Source: CBEULR01 sp965544035
GTDB lineage: Bacteria > Bacillota > Desulfotomaculia > Desulfotomaculales > Desulforudaceae
DNA length: 64,000 nucleotides
Assembly (NCBI GenBank): GCA_965544035.1
Contig: CBEULR010000004.1
Coordinates: 62,001-126,000 of the forward strand
Direction: 5' to 3'
In this document: positions 17,602-26,076 of the stretch, piece after piece
How the letters are laid out: each line of letters starts with the position of its first letter
How positions within the stretch are numbered: the first letter of the stretch is position 1
Position numbers and translations under genes: made by a program
The notes under the pieces: model-generated
What the model saw: the letters and a program-made list of their open reading frames with translations, nothing else
Database searches by the model: none
Told to the model about the DNA's origin: nothing

Positions 17602-18345
17602 TCACCTATCGTCGGCATCGGTGTAGTCCTCGATCACATCGCGCCGCAGATCAATATACAGGTTGCCCTGCGTATCCAGGGTGGCCAGGGTCACATTCTC
17701 AATTTTTGTGATCCCGCGCTTTTCCAGCTCGCCGAACAGCCACTCCTCCGTCAGACCGTTCTGCACCAGGTTCTGCTTGATCACCACGCCGTCCATGACC
17801 AGCTCGGTGGACATCCCCTCATATTTGGTCGGGATCTGCAGATCTTCCGGGGTGACCGGGCGTTTCTGGGATTTCAGAAGCACGCTGAGTTCCCCGTTCG
17901 GTTCGGCCACGGCGAACTCCACATCCGCGATGTTGAACACATTCTTCTCCCGCAGCAGCATCATCAGATCATCCATGTGGTAGCGCATGCGGGCCATCTT
18001 GTCCTCAAGAACCTTGCCGTTGTGAATGACGATCGTCGGTTCATCCTCGAAGATTTTGCGGATGATGCGGTTTCTCAGTGTCAGACACTCTACCCCAATG
18101 GTCAGGGCCGCAATCAGAATCAGGGAGAAAACGTAATACAGGGCAGGCGTCCTCAGGTCCACGATCATGGCCGCCGCCAGCGAACCGACCACGATCCCGT
18201 TCACGAAGTCGGTCACCGTGAGCTGTCCCATCTGCGACTTACCGACGACACGCGTGATCAAAATCACTGCAAGAAAGGCGCTGGTCCCGCGAAGAAATAT
18301 CTCCAGTACCCAATTTTCGTTTACCCCTGCTGCCAATTCCGCCAT
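17602..18345 (-). CDS. DUF421 (YetF-type) membrane protein
   Basis: A 247-residue protein with three N-terminal membrane helices (about residues 13-90) and a soluble C-terminal DUF421 domain. Family features seen: GKSQMGQLTVTDFVNGIVVGS, then EDEPTIVIHNGKVLEDKMARM and NVFNIADVEFAVAEPNGELSV. Some homologues are spore or membrane proteins, but the activity is not established. The ATG is preceded by GGAG at a rather long distance. It precedes the phosphohexomutase gene and lies downstream, on the other strand, from the microprotein. Confidence 0.85.
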   Translation of the reverse strand: MAELAAGVNENWVLEIFLRGTSAFLAVILITRVVGKSQMGQLTVTDFVNGIVVGSLAAAMIVDLRTPALYYVFSLILIAALTIGVECLTLRNRIIRKIFEDEPTIVIHNGKVLEDKMARMRYHMDDLMMLLREKNVFNIADVEFAVAEPNGELSVLLKSQKRPVTPEDLQIPTKYEGMSTELVMDGVVIKQNLVQNGLTEEWLFGELEKRGITKIENVTLATLDTQGNLYIDLRRDVIEDYTDADDR

Positions 18346-18486
18346 AAATACGCCATCTACTCCATAATTATCATAAATGGAACCCTTAGATAAGGCTTCC
18401 CTGCCCCGGCATCCTTATTCCGGCATCGGCCGCAGGTATAGGCGGCCGCCTTTCCTGGAAATACATGTTAACAGGAGGGATCATTG

Positions 18487-18597
18487 ATGCCGAATACCCG
18501 GCTCAGCGACAAGCTGAACGCACGGAAGCAGATGTTTGAGAAGTATCTCCGCGATCTTCGCACAAAGAAGAAAGAACCGGCCAAAAAGAAGGCCTAA
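18487..18597 (+). CDS. 36-residue lysine/arginine-rich microprotein
   Basis: A small open frame with an excellent ribosome site (AGGAGGG, 8 bases before ATG) and its own terminator directly after the stop. The product starts MPNTRLSDKLNARKQMFEKY and ends LRDLRTKKKEPAKKKA. It is strongly basic and would form an amphipathic helix with a Lys-rich tail, which suggests nucleic-acid or acidic-membrane contact; this is inference. I do not recognise a family. It stands alone between two minus-strand genes. Confidence 0.7.
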   Translation: MPNTRLSDKLNARKQMFEKYLRDLRTKKKEPAKKKA

Positions 18598-18603
18598 CAT
18601 TAA

Positions 18604-18635
18604 AACGGGCGCCCGCAGGGCCGCCCGTTTTTTCT
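18604..18635 (+). terminator. Intrinsic terminator after the microprotein
   Basis: AACGGGCG..CGCCCGTT stem followed immediately by TTTTTT. The separate gene-plus-terminator unit supports independent expression of the 36-residue ORF. Confidence 0.88.
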
Positions 18636-18687
18636 CCCACCCGGACACCCGTCCGGATCTATTTTCCGCAGGGTGCTCCCCGCACCC

Positions 18688-19557
18688 TTATGATTTACCA
18701 ATCATCTCCCGCAAATACCGATCAAACTGTTCCTTCAGGTCCGGCTGTTCCAGGGCGAATTCGACCGTCGCCTTGAGATACCCCAGACTGTGACCCACAT
18801 CATAACGCCGGCCCTCAAAAAGGTAGCCGTACAGCGGCTGTTCCTGCACCAATGCACGCAGGGCATCGGTGAGCTGGATCTCGTTGCCCGCCCCCGGCTT
18901 TGTCACGGCCAGCAGGTCGAAAATCCGCGGGTCCAGGATGTATCGCCCCATTACCGACAGGTTGGACGGGGCCGCTTCGGGCGCCGGCTTCTCAACCAAG
19001 TCCTCAACCCGGTACAGGCGCGGACCGGCCTCACGCCCCTTGATCACCCCGTACTTGCTGACGTCCTCCCGCGGCACCTCCTCAAGCGCGATCACGCTCG
19101 CGCCGAGTTCCTCGTACCGGTCCAGCATCTGCTTCAGGCACGGAACCTTGCTGCGCACCACATCGTCCCCCAGAAGCACGGCGAACGGCTCATCACCCAC
19201 AAACGAACGGGCGCACAGCACCGCGTGGCCCAATCCGCGCGGCTCCTTCTGCCGCACATAGTGGATGTCCGCCATCTCCGCAATCCGGCGCACGGCCTTC
19301 AGCGCTTCGGTCTTGCCCTTGCCCTCGAGGTGCCGCTCCAGCTCCGGTGAATAATCAAAATGGTCCTCGATCGCCCGCTTGCCGCGTCCGGTGATCACCA
19401 GTATCTCATTGATTCCCGACGCCAATATTTCTTCAATGATGTACTGAATAGTGGGTTTATCTATGATGGGGATCATTTCCTTCGGCTGAGCCTTGGTCGC
19501 CGGCAGAAAACGCACACCGAGCCCGGCCGCCGGAATAACCGCCTTCCTTACCTTCAT
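18688..19557 (-). CDS. galU: UTP--glucose-1-phosphate uridylyltransferase
   Basis: GalU makes UDP-glucose from UTP and glucose-1-phosphate. The 289-residue protein shows the nucleotide loop PAAGLGVRFLPATKAQPKEM (about residues 9-28), IDKPTIQYIIEEI, LLGDDVV near residue 132 and the catalytic-region VEKPAPEAAPSNLSVMGRY. The ATG follows GGGGGA by about 8 bases. It is the last of the wall-polymer genes reading tagA, csaB, LCP, DUF5693, fabZ, tagO, galU, although terminators and gaps divide the series. Confidence 0.96.
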   Translation of the reverse strand: MKVRKAVIPAAGLGVRFLPATKAQPKEMIPIIDKPTIQYIIEEILASGINEILVITGRGKRAIEDHFDYSPELERHLEGKGKTEALKAVRRIAEMADIHYVRQKEPRGLGHAVLCARSFVGDEPFAVLLGDDVVRSKVPCLKQMLDRYEELGASVIALEEVPREDVSKYGVIKGREAGPRLYRVEDLVEKPAPEAAPSNLSVMGRYILDPRIFDLLAVTKPGAGNEIQLTDALRALVQEQPLYGYLFEGRRYDVGHSLGYLKATVEFALEQPDLKEQFDRYLREMIGKS

Positions 19558-19635
19558 CCGCCGCTTCCCCCTCTCCAGTCATCCTTACAACTGTACGACC
19601 TTGGTTCGTAAAAAATGCCCCTTCCCTTACATGAA

Positions 19636-19660
19636 AAAAGCGCCCTCGGCAGAGCGCTTG
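19636..19660 (-). terminator. Intrinsic terminator after tagO
   Basis: Minus-strand AAGCGC..GGCGCTT stem with a T-run (TTTTTT), just past the tagO stop codon. Confidence 0.8.
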
Positions 19661-19668
19661 CAGACCTC

Positions 19669-20745
19669 TTAGCCGCCGACTTCCCAGCGTTCGGCCTCTT
19701 CACCGTCCACCTGCTTGGAAACCCGCGCCCGCCAAGCGGCACCCATGACGCCGAGTTTGTTTGCCGCGGTCAGGAGCAGTGTGGCCACAACAACCAACAG
19801 CAGCAGTGCCTGGTCGGTGCTCAGCCTGGTAACCAGAACGGCACTCGCGGCCAGCACCAGGTTCACCCCGTATACGGCCAGAACCGCTCCCCGGTGGCTG
19901 AACCCGGCCGTCAGCAGCCGGTGATGCAGATGTTCCTTATCGGGTTCAAAAATGTGCCGCCCGTTCAGGCACCGCCGGACGATGGCGAAAGCCGTGTCAA
20001 ACAGCGGGATGCCCAGAATCACAATCGGCACCAGAATGGAAAGCGCCGTCGCGCTCTTGGTCAGACCCATTATCGCGGTGGCCGCCAGGATAAACCCCAG
20101 CAACATCGAACCGGTATCACCGAGGAATATCTTGGCCGGATGAAAATTGTACCGCAGGAATCCGAGCACGGCTGCGGCCAGCACCAGCGCCACCGTGAAG
20201 GCCGTTGCCTGGGACTCGAAGAAGGCGATCACGGCCAAGGTCAATGCCGCGATCAGCGCCGTACCGCCGGCCAGGCCGTCCAGTCCGTCCACCAGGTTGA
20301 GCGCGTTGGTCACCGCCACCAGCCAGAAGATGGTCAACGGAATGCCCCACAGCCCGAGGAGCAGCACGCCCTCACCCACCGGGTTGGTGATAAACTCCAC
20401 ACACAGCCCGAACGGGATCACCACGGCCGCCGCCGCAATCTGGCCCAGCAGTTTCACCACCGCCGGCATACCGCGCACGTCATCCCAAATGCCCAGGAGC
20501 ACGATCAGCGTCGCGCCCAGAAGCAGCCCAATGATCGGCATCGTCATCGGCTGAGTGATCAGCAAACTGACTACAAAAGCAATATAAATCGCCAGCCCGC
20601 CCATCCGGGGCATCAGGCCGTTATGGATCTTACGCCGGTCCGGCTTGTCCACGGCACCCCACCGGTAGGCCAGCTTGATCACCTGCGGCGTGAGGGCCAG
20701 AGCCAGAACAAATGCTGTTACCAGTGCCACGAGCGGTATTTCCAA
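19669..20745 (-). CDS. tagO: Undecaprenyl-phosphate N-acetylglucosaminyl-1-phosphate transferase (TagO/WecA family)
   Basis: A 358-residue membrane enzyme with about ten helices that starts wall-polymer synthesis by loading GlcNAc-1-phosphate (or a related sugar) onto undecaprenyl phosphate. Motifs: DKPDRRKIHNGLMPRMGGL (about 34-52), NALNLVDGLDGLAGG near 155 and FLGDTGSMLLGF near 205. The start is TTG, 9 bases after GGGGGATG. In this setting it likely primes the secondary wall polymer that CsaB pyruvylates and SLH proteins bind. Confidence 0.93.
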   Translation of the reverse strand: MEIPLVALVTAFVLALALTPQVIKLAYRWGAVDKPDRRKIHNGLMPRMGGLAIYIAFVVSLLITQPMTMPIIGLLLGATLIVLLGIWDDVRGMPAVVKLLGQIAAAAVVIPFGLCVEFITNPVGEGVLLLGLWGIPLTIFWLVAVTNALNLVDGLDGLAGGTALIAALTLAVIAFFESQATAFTVALVLAAAVLGFLRYNFHPAKIFLGDTGSMLLGFILAATAIMGLTKSATALSILVPIVILGIPLFDTAFAIVRRCLNGRHIFEPDKEHLHHRLLTAGFSHRGAVLAVYGVNLVLAASAVLVTRLSTDQALLLLVVVATLLLTAANKLGVMGAAWRARVSKQVDGEEAERWEVGG

Positions 20746-20889
20746 AAACTTTCATCCCCCAACGCATACTGCACCAGTTAAGCATAACACTACCTTATTC
20801 TTGCAGATCTGACAAACGGTCGAATACCTTGAATATCGGAGCTAAACCGTCCAGGAAAGCATATTTCCCCATTAATCGATCGGGACGGT

Positions 20890-21318
20890 TTATTGTCTGT
20901 CACCGGCGGCGAACAGCAGTTCGGCAGTGACCGCCGTTTCCTCACCAACATAGGCCGCGGCCCTGCATTTGCCGATCCGGCCCCGGAGTTTGACAATCTC
21001 CACTTCGAGCCGCAACTGGTCTCCGGGCACCACCTGCCGGCGGAAGCGGCAGCCGTCGATCCCGGCGAAGAGCGGGGTCTTGCCGCGGTATTCCGGCAGG
21101 CTGAGCACAACCAGCGCGGCCACCTGGGCCAGGGCCTCCACCATCAGCACCCCGGGCATTACCGGGTACTCCGGGAAATGCCCCTGAAAGAAGGGCTCGT
21201 TCGCGGTCACGTTCTTGTAGGCCACACCGCGCTTCCCCGGTTCCAGTTCGACCACCCGGTCGACCAGCAGGAACGGATACCGGTGCGGCAGGATTTCCTT
21301 GATCGCGTTGATATCCAC
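20890..21318 (-). CDS. fabZ: 3-hydroxyacyl-ACP dehydratase FabZ
   Basis: A 142-residue single hot-dog-fold enzyme of fatty acid elongation. It shows LPHRYPFLLVDRV at residues 10-22 and the catalytic block QGHFPEYPVMPGVLMVEALA (histidine near 47, glutamate near 61). The GTG start follows AGGAGTGG. It lies in the wall-polymer series, where fabZ is often found next to lipid-linked sugar genes. No other fatty-acid gene is adjacent. Confidence 0.95.
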   Translation of the reverse strand: MDINAIKEILPHRYPFLLVDRVVELEPGKRGVAYKNVTANEPFFQGHFPEYPVMPGVLMVEALAQVAALVVLSLPEYRGKTPLFAGIDGCRFRRQVVPGDQLRLEVEIVKLRGRIGKCRAAAYVGEETAVTAELLFAAGDRQ

Positions 21319-21342
21319 GCGCTCACCACTCCTTTTTCCCGA

Positions 21343-23280
21343 TCATTTCCACCTGGCGACCGGAATATCCGGCGGCACCAGGGCCTTATACACCTTTACG
21401 CCGAACCACCAAACGGCAACCAGCGCCAGACCGATCAGCAGGCCGAGCCACAGCCCGTGTGCCGCCCGGATCAGCGACACCAGAAGCGGCGTATGCAGGT
21501 GGGCGAAGGTGTTGACCACCGAAATCTGTCCGATCGTGCCCAGCAGGGCCAGCGGCATATAGCGTGCGTCCCGGCAGCCGAGATAGAACAGCAGCATCAG
21601 GAACGGGTAGCCCAGCAGGAACTCCTTGGTCCGCGGGCGTACCGCCAGCACCTGATCCAGAAACGCCCGGAATTCCAGCTCGAGCGGCGAAACCAGCGCT
21701 GTGGCCTCGTTCCCGGTGCGCAATAGATAAACCAGCCCCACCGCGCCCACGACGGCGGCCGCGACAGCATACTTCATCAGAATCGGCTTGTCCATCAGAT
21801 TCCGTGCCTGAAGCAGCCACGATCCCGGGGGCCCCGGCTTGAAGGCGAACACCAGGCCGACCAGAATCAGCGGCACCACGTGCGCGAGCTTCACTCCGGC
21901 AAACTGGTCGAGCTTCAACAGGAAGCGGGCGTCCGACAGCAACCCGACCATCAGGGCCGCACCAATCAGCGAAATGGCGGTGGTCTTTAGCACCAGACCG
22001 GCGGCGAGGCCGACACCGGCCCGCTGCGGCGAGACCTGGCTGATCACAGCCAGAGAGGGGAAAATGATCACGGCCGCCAGGGCCATCAGCTTCACCGCCG
22101 AACCACCGCTGTACATTGCCAGAAAGATCCATACGGGAACGGCCGCCAGACCCAGGTAATAGCCCGACCGCCCGGGGAAGAGACGCTCCCACAGCAGGAC
22201 GCCGCCCGCGATCACCCCCAGCCCGATCAGCAGGATGAGCGGTTTGGACGGCTCGTGAGGCGGAAGAGGCGAAACCGGGCCCAGGTTCAGCCCGCGCTGT
22301 TCAAGCCGCTGGGCCAGTCCCTGAAACAGTTCGATGTTCTGCTGCCAGATATCGGGCTGCTCGGGCCGCAGGAAGGTACGCACCAGGAGCAGCCGCGCCT
22401 TGCGTTCCACGGCGGCCAGTTCATAGCGGTCGGCCGCACGCGCGATAGTGTACCGGGGCATCTCCTCGGTCGGAATGGTGTGCGCCATAATCAGGCCGCC
22501 CGCCGCCCGGGCGCCCACCTGCTTCAATCCGGCCTGGGCGAAAAATTCGATCTCGGCAACCGGCACCTGGAGCCGGCTCAGTTCCTGCGCCAGCAGCCAT
22601 GAGATTCCCGGATACCCGGGTACCCAGGGATCGTTGAAGGCAACCACCGACAGCCCGGGAACGGTCTCCAACACGGAAACCAGGTCACGGATGCCGTCAC
22701 CCGTCACCCCGTTCCAGCTTCGGACCTGCAGCACCACGTTCAGCCCGGCCGCATTCACCCGGTCGATCTCCTGCCGGCTAAAGCCCGCCCCCAGGTCTCT
22801 CAGATGGGCGGGCGGAAGCTTGGTTGCCAGAAGGTACGGATCGGCCCCGGGCTCACCGAGCAAGGTCTCCACCCCGATCCGGGCCTGCAGGTAGGGGGCG
22901 ATATTCAGGAAGGTGCCCTCATCACAGACGATGTAGGTCAGATCCGGGTCGATCGATCCCAGCCGTTCGGCCAGTTCCGGGTGGCTGGTTTCCAGGCCGG
23001 CGCCGCCGACCATATCCACCCGGCCGTCCGCCGCCAGTTCGCCCAGCGTCGGTTCCTTGAAGAATACACTGGTCACCCCGGATGCACCGAGTTCACGCAG
23101 CGTCTGCGTGATGTCCTGCTCCCGCAGTCCGGCCAGATAAGCCGCCTCGTCATACATGACGGCAAGTTCTACATTGCGAAATTCCTGCTCCAGCTGTGCA
23201 CGCTGCACACCAAGGAAAACAGCCGCCGCGACGGCGACGGCGATCACGGCCATTAGTCCGATCCGGTAAGCTGACTGCAT
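21343..23280 (-). CDS. DUF5693 family membrane protein
   Basis: A 645-residue protein. After an N-terminal membrane anchor (about residues 5-24) comes an extracytoplasmic domain of about 300 residues with a TIM-barrel feel (YDEAAYLAGLREQDITQTLRE, then GGLIMAHTIPTEEM), then eight or so membrane helices from about residue 345 to the end. This layout belongs to DUF5693, a family found mostly in Firmicutes beside csaB and tagA, as here. The function is not known; a role in handling or exporting the lipid-linked wall polymer is an inference from the neighbours. The downstream gene fabZ starts only about 25 bases after its stop. Confidence 0.82.
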   Translation of the reverse strand: MQSAYRIGLMAVIAVAVAAAVFLGVQRAQLEQEFRNVELAVMYDEAAYLAGLREQDITQTLRELGASGVTSVFFKEPTLGELAADGRVDMVGGAGLETSHPELAERLGSIDPDLTYIVCDEGTFLNIAPYLQARIGVETLLGEPGADPYLLATKLPPAHLRDLGAGFSRQEIDRVNAAGLNVVLQVRSWNGVTGDGIRDLVSVLETVPGLSVVAFNDPWVPGYPGISWLLAQELSRLQVPVAEIEFFAQAGLKQVGARAAGGLIMAHTIPTEEMPRYTIARAADRYELAAVERKARLLLVRTFLRPEQPDIWQQNIELFQGLAQRLEQRGLNLGPVSPLPPHEPSKPLILLIGLGVIAGGVLLWERLFPGRSGYYLGLAAVPVWIFLAMYSGGSAVKLMALAAVIIFPSLAVISQVSPQRAGVGLAAGLVLKTTAISLIGAALMVGLLSDARFLLKLDQFAGVKLAHVVPLILVGLVFAFKPGPPGSWLLQARNLMDKPILMKYAVAAAVVGAVGLVYLLRTGNEATALVSPLELEFRAFLDQVLAVRPRTKEFLLGYPFLMLLFYLGCRDARYMPLALLGTIGQISVVNTFAHLHTPLLVSLIRAAHGLWLGLLIGLALVAVWWFGVKVYKALVPPDIPVARWK

Positions 23281-23309
23281 TGTATATTACGACATCCTCT
23301 CCGTTATCT

Positions 23310-24653
23310 CTACCCTCCGGCCATCGAACCGCCGTCCGGCAGTGATCCGTATTGAACCCCCGCGCCGGGCGCAGGCCGGCCGTCACGGGGCTGCCGCTGT
23401 TCATCCCGCCACCGGCTGTTACCGGTGGCACCGGAGGTATTTTCATCAACCGGTATCCATCCGGGAACGCCCCCGCCATCCGGGGGACTTCCGTCTGCAG
23501 GCGGATCACCCGGCGGTGCCGTCGCATCCGGGGGCACGGTATTATTACCAGGCTCTGTATTGTCACCCCGTTCGCCCTCATCCCATTCCCAGGGTTCGGA
23601 ACCGTCCGTGTTCTCTCCGATGCCGGTTTCCGGGTGTTCGGACTCCTCTTCGGTTTCGGGTTTCTGCACCACAACCGGTGCCGGCGGCCTGACCTCCGGG
23701 TCGATCGGGTCGGTGATCGGGTTTCCGGCCATCAGGTCGGCGAAAGCCAATTTGGCATGATCCGGATCGACATACCAGTAGCTGATGCCGCTGCTGTCCC
23801 AGAAAGTACCCGGCAGGGTGCCCGAAACCATCTGCAGATTGTTCAGATTCTTGGCCATACCGGCCCACTTGACCATATCCTTCAGACTCAAGTTGGTATC
23901 GATATTCTTGTTCAGCTCGGGAACCAGCTTGGGCAGCTTGAGAATCGTCTTGGGACTCAGCATCTCGTCGGCCAGTGCCATCAAGAACTTCTGCTGCCGC
24001 TGCGTCCGGGTGATGTCGGCCAAAGCGTCGCCCCGATAGCGGACGTACTGCATCGCCTTTTCCCCGTCCAGCCGCTGCACCCCGGGATGCAGGTCGATCA
24101 CCAGCGGCGGCTTTTCTCTGGGGTCGCGGTAGTACATCCGGGTCTCCACATCAATGGTCACACCGCCCATGATATCCACAATCTCTTTGAATCCGTTGAA
24201 ATCAACGACCGCGTGATAGGGCACCGGGACGCCGAGCAGTTCCGAGACCACTTCTCTGGTCATCTCCGGCCCGCCGTACACCGTGGTCGCGTTGATCTTG
24301 TCCATGCCCCGGCCCGGAATCTGGACCCGGGTATCACGCGGGATGGACAATATCGCCACTTTCTGCTCGGCTGTATCCGCGTGCACAAAGATGATCGAGT
24401 CCGCCCGGGCGATTTTCTCGCCGTCACGGGTGTCCACCCCGAGCAGCAGGAGATTCATCTGACCGTCCGGCAGCTGTTCCTCCGTCTCCCCGGATTCCTG
24501 CGAATGATCCGGGAAGAGCCGGGCCATGGTGTACTTCGCCCCGGCATATCCGGCCAGAATCACCAGCGCCAGTGCGGCCAGAAGGGCGCCCAAGCGCAGC
24601 GGATTGAGTTTTCTTCTTCGTTTAGATCCTGACGAACGTCTTTCCTGATCCAC
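23310..24653 (-). CDS. LytR-CpsA-Psr (LCP) family wall-polymer ligase
   Basis: A 447-residue single-pass membrane protein: basic N-terminus, one helix at about 20-42, and an external LCP domain at about 65-300. The domain shows MNLLLLGVDTRDGEKIARAD, AILSIPRDTRVQIPGRGMDK and GVQRLDGEKAMQYVRYRGD, including the arginines and aspartates that hold the polyprenyl-phosphate substrate. LCP enzymes attach anionic or secondary wall polymers to peptidoglycan. The last 120 residues are a low-complexity Pro/Gly/Glu/Asp tail (for example PPGDPPADGSPPDGGGVPG). The GTG start follows AGAGGCG. It lies between csaB and DUF5693, so it probably ligates the CsaB-modified polymer. Confidence 0.92.
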   Translation of the reverse strand: MDQERRSSGSKRRRKLNPLRLGALLAALALVILAGYAGAKYTMARLFPDHSQESGETEEQLPDGQMNLLLLGVDTRDGEKIARADSIIFVHADTAEQKVAILSIPRDTRVQIPGRGMDKINATTVYGGPEMTREVVSELLGVPVPYHAVVDFNGFKEIVDIMGGVTIDVETRMYYRDPREKPPLVIDLHPGVQRLDGEKAMQYVRYRGDALADITRTQRQQKFLMALADEMLSPKTILKLPKLVPELNKNIDTNLSLKDMVKWAGMAKNLNNLQMVSGTLPGTFWDSSGISYWYVDPDHAKLAFADLMAGNPITDPIDPEVRPPAPVVVQKPETEEESEHPETGIGENTDGSEPWEWDEGERGDNTEPGNNTVPPDATAPPGDPPADGSPPDGGGVPGWIPVDENTSGATGNSRWRDEQRQPRDGRPAPGAGVQYGSLPDGGSMAGG

Positions 24654-24751
24654 CGTTTATCGCCTCTCGCTAGAGTATGAAATACAACTTGAGTTCATTT
24701 TCTTTTCGGATTCTTCGACCAGCCCCGGTCTATCTCCTTCTCCCCTGCTTG

Positions 24752-24778
24752 ATGCTGGATGCTCACTACTCACTACTC
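24752..24778. repeat. ACTACTCACTACT-type degenerate repeat
   Basis: GATGCTCACTACTCACTACTC between csaB and the LCP gene, related to the runs at 7931, 15781 and 33016. Confidence 0.45.
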
Positions 24779-24779
24779 C

Positions 24780-25925
24780 TCAGATACAGCATCCGAGCTG
24801 CCGATCCAGCACACCCAGACACAGGTCATTCGTCTGATCGGCCGCCCGGCGCAGAACGGCCACACGCTCCCGCAGGGCCGTCCGGACCGCGTCCGGATTG
24901 TCGAGCACCCCGGCCAGCCGCCCCGCCAGATCATCGGGGGTAATCACCCCCGGTTTCCCCGTCTCCAGACCCAAACGGGCCAGAAAACGGCTGACCTTCG
25001 GGTCGTAGGGCAGCCCCACCAGGGGCACCCCGGCCAGAGCCGCAAACACCAGAAAATGCAGACGCATCCCAACGGCCAAATCAAGGTGCGCGCAGACACC
25101 GATCAATTCCGAGAAATCACAGGGCTTTTCCAGCACCACAGCCGGGGCCTGCATCAGCGCCGCCGTCTCGCGGCAAATTTCCAGGTCGCCCGGGTGGTGA
25201 AACGGCAGAAACAGCACCCGCCGGCCTTCCCCGGCCAGCCGGTCGGCCGCTTCGGCCACCGTCCGGATGTATCCGGCAGCCGACGGCCAGGGGCGCATCG
25301 AAATACCAACCACCGGTTCACCGCCGAGCCCCAGCTCGGCAAGAAGGGCGCGCCCCCTTTCCAGCCACTCCGGGCGCGGTTCCAGCCCCAGCACCGGATC
25401 AGCGGTCACTCTGATCCGCGGCCGCCTGACGCCGAGTTCGGCCAGTTCCCGCCGGGATTCCTCATCCCGCACGGTGACCGCCTCCACCCGGTTCACCAGC
25501 AACCGCGTCATCCGCCGCCCGATTCCCGTCCGCACCGGTCCGATCCCCTGCGCGTAGAAAAAGGTCCTCTTCCCGCAGGCCCGCGCCATAGCGACCAGAC
25601 CCAGGTAGTACTGCAGACTGGCCAGGCTGGTGATGTCCTGCAGCAGCCCGCCCCCGCCCATCACAAACAGGTCGGCCCGGCGCATCTCCCTCAGGAGCAC
25701 CGGCAGACGGCGGCGCGGTACCGCCCGCACGCCATAAACAGCGGCGGTCCGTTCCGGGTTCGCGGACAATACGGTGAGGTCCAAATTCGGCCGGCGGCGG
25801 CGCAGCCCCTGCACGAGGGCATACAAAATCGCCTCGTCACCGGCGTTGTCAAACCCGTAATACCCCGAAATCAACACCCGGGGCCGGGATTTCAGTCTCT
25901 CGGCTGTTGCTGCGGAATGCTGCAT
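24780..25925 (-). CDS. csaB: Polysaccharide pyruvyl transferase CsaB
   Basis: About 381 residues of the polysaccharide pyruvyl transferase family: PRVLISGYYGFDNAGDEAIL near the N-terminus, then VMGGGGLLQDITSLASLQYY and GMRLHFLVFAALAGVPLVGL. CsaB adds pyruvate to the secondary cell-wall polymer, the modification that SLH domains recognise. That fits the SLH proteins encoded at 41501-43537 and 59702-63931 here. The ATG lies only three bases after GGGGAGG, so an alternative start 30 bases upstream (GTG) cannot be excluded. The opposite-strand flavoprotein gene separates it from tagA. Confidence 0.93.
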   Translation of the reverse strand: MQHSAATAERLKSRPRVLISGYYGFDNAGDEAILYALVQGLRRRRPNLDLTVLSANPERTAAVYGVRAVPRRRLPVLLREMRRADLFVMGGGGLLQDITSLASLQYYLGLVAMARACGKRTFFYAQGIGPVRTGIGRRMTRLLVNRVEAVTVRDEESRRELAELGVRRPRIRVTADPVLGLEPRPEWLERGRALLAELGLGGEPVVGISMRPWPSAAGYIRTVAEAADRLAGEGRRVLFLPFHHPGDLEICRETAALMQAPAVVLEKPCDFSELIGVCAHLDLAVGMRLHFLVFAALAGVPLVGLPYDPKVSRFLARLGLETGKPGVITPDDLAGRLAGVLDNPDAVRTALRERVAVLRRAADQTNDLCLGVLDRQLGCCI

Positions 25926-26076
25926 ATGCCTCCCCTGTCCTAAAGACGACGACACATCGCTCGCGGTTTCGAGATTTTCTCCGATTCTGGTTTATCTTAT
26001 CACAGATCGGTTACTGCCGGACGACCAAACGCACGGTTACCATAATCTTAAAACGGCGGCGGAAGGAAAAACCACC

